Below are positions 6,425-6,889 of a stretch of DNA of 6,889 nt, in pieces. How positions within the stretch are numbered: the stretch's first letter is position 1; every line of letters begins with the position of its first letter. The notes beneath the pieces were generated by a model, which saw nothing but the letters and a program-made list of their open reading frames with translations, was not told the origin of the DNA and made no database searches. The stretch is from NCBI GenBank assembly GCA_014729055.1, contig WJKO01000286.1, positions 1 through 6,889 on the forward strand, written 5' to 3'. Position numbers and translations under genes: made by a program. This DNA is from Promethearchaeota archaeon. Its GTDB lineage: Archaea; Asgardarchaeota; Lokiarchaeia; Sigyniarchaeales; Promethearchaeaceae.

Positions 6425-6577
6425 CCACTGAATCTCTTAATCACTTAAAAAGACAGATCCTTAGTTTGGCGATCTTTTTCTAATCTAAATCATTGATTAA
6501 ATCATTACTAAAAATAATTTATTCTAATCATATTTTTATTCAATCTAAATATCAAATTAAATTAGATGTGAAGCAGC

Positions 6578-6889
6578 ATGGCAGAATTAACTGAACAAGA
6601 ATGGATGGAAAAATTTGAGAAAGAAACCGGAAAACACGCTATTTATCGCGGAAAAATAACTAAGCAATATACTACTTGGTTAGAAAAACAAAAAAAGAAA
6701 CTGGGATCCAGTTCCCAAGATATACAAGAAAAATCCAAGACAGAAGTAAATAAACAATCAGAAAATAAAACTCTTAAAGATGCAGTTTCGGAGAAAAAAT
6801 CATGTCCTGATTGTGGTCTGGAATATACTCTCAGTAGCTCAGAGAATGAAAAACGCTTCTGTCCAGATTGTGGACGATTGCTTTATGAC
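6578..6889 (+). CDS. Uncharacterised protein with charged N-terminal module and zinc ribbon (3' end outside window)
   Basis: The frame opens at ATG 6578-6580 and stays open for 104 codons to the window end. Residues 1-40 form a highly charged, aromatic module (EQEWMEKF, ETGKHAIYRGKITKQY, TTWLEKQKKK), probably helical, with a conserved-looking GKHAIYRGKITK core. Residues 43-74 are a polar Ser/Lys/Gln/Glu linker. Residues 76-98 form a rubredoxin-like zinc ribbon with knuckles CPDC (76-79) and CPDC (95-98). An in-frame TGA at 6569-6571 rules out a longer N-terminus. The N-terminal module reminds me of short segments repeatedly found in Asgard archaeal proteins, but I cannot name a family. A nucleic-acid or protein-binding adaptor is the most natural guess. 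More domains may follow beyond the window. Confidence 0.75.
   Translation, partial: MAELTEQEWMEKFEKETGKHAIYRGKITKQYTTWLEKQKKKLGSSSQDIQEKSKTEVNKQSENKTLKDAVSEKKSCPDCGLEYTLSSSENEKRFCPDCGRLLYD

Larger units (their letters stand above)
6322..6577. other. 256-bp non-coding spacer between the two zinc-ribbon genes
   Basis: No convincing gene lies in this spacer on either strand. It contains the terminator-like hairpin (6343-6378), the AT repeat tract (6391-6424) and a second possible hairpin in which AAAAAGA (6447-6453) pairs with TCTTTTT (6473-6479). A weak BRE/TATA-like block, AAAAATAATTTATT, at 6510-6523 could drive the gene starting at 6578. Its TSS would be expected near 6545. Confidence 0.5.

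Noticed and set aside
5928..6577. CRISPR array, tRNA gene or riboswitch in the AT-rich intergenic regions.
   Set aside because: There are no regularly spaced identical repeats, no cloverleaf with a T-loop motif, and no conserved aptamer sequence; the repeats seen are degenerate AT tracts.

Overview
The window is A+T-rich and looks archaeal. The support is an ADP-forming acyl-CoA synthetase alpha subunit encoded without an adjacent beta subunit, TATA/BRE-like AT blocks upstream of genes, and very small stand-alone zinc-ribbon proteins. The zinc-ribbon genes and long AT-only intergenic stretches suggest an Asgard-type (Lokiarchaeia-like) genome, but that placement is an impression and not proof.

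Left edge (1-141): the last 38 codons of an unidentified plus-strand gene converge on the first minus-strand gene, with only 23 bp between the stops.

Minus-strand block (5927 down to 142): three genes probably form one operon. In transcription order they are a 1127-aa GH106-like glycoside hydrolase with no signal peptide, a 485-aa acyl-CoA synthetase (NDP/ADP-forming) alpha subunit, and a 307-aa beta-order DNA methyltransferase with a DPPF motif. The first junction is short (24 bp) and carries a Shine-Dalgarno sequence facing a four-codon mini-ORF, whose stop overlaps the synthetase start. The second junction is a 4-bp GTGA overlap that appears to have been created by an 11-bp tandem duplication. 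Intracellular glycoside breakdown plus acyl-CoA to acid conversion with ATP gain makes metabolic sense. The DNA methyltransferase as third member does not, and is the main oddity of the operon.

Divergent intergenic region (5928-6156): it holds a candidate promoter for each direction. A perfect 7-bp-arm inverted repeat lies just upstream of the hydrolase start and could be an operator or a leader hairpin.

Right part (6157-6889, plus strand): a complete 54-aa zinc ribbon resembling the TFIIS/Rpb9 fold is followed by a terminator-like hairpin and an AT-rich repeat tract. Then comes the start of a second zinc-ribbon protein, cut by the window end, whose N-terminus is a distinctive charged/aromatic module. 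Neither small gene can be given a firm function. I found no CRISPR array, rRNA, tRNA or insertion sequence.
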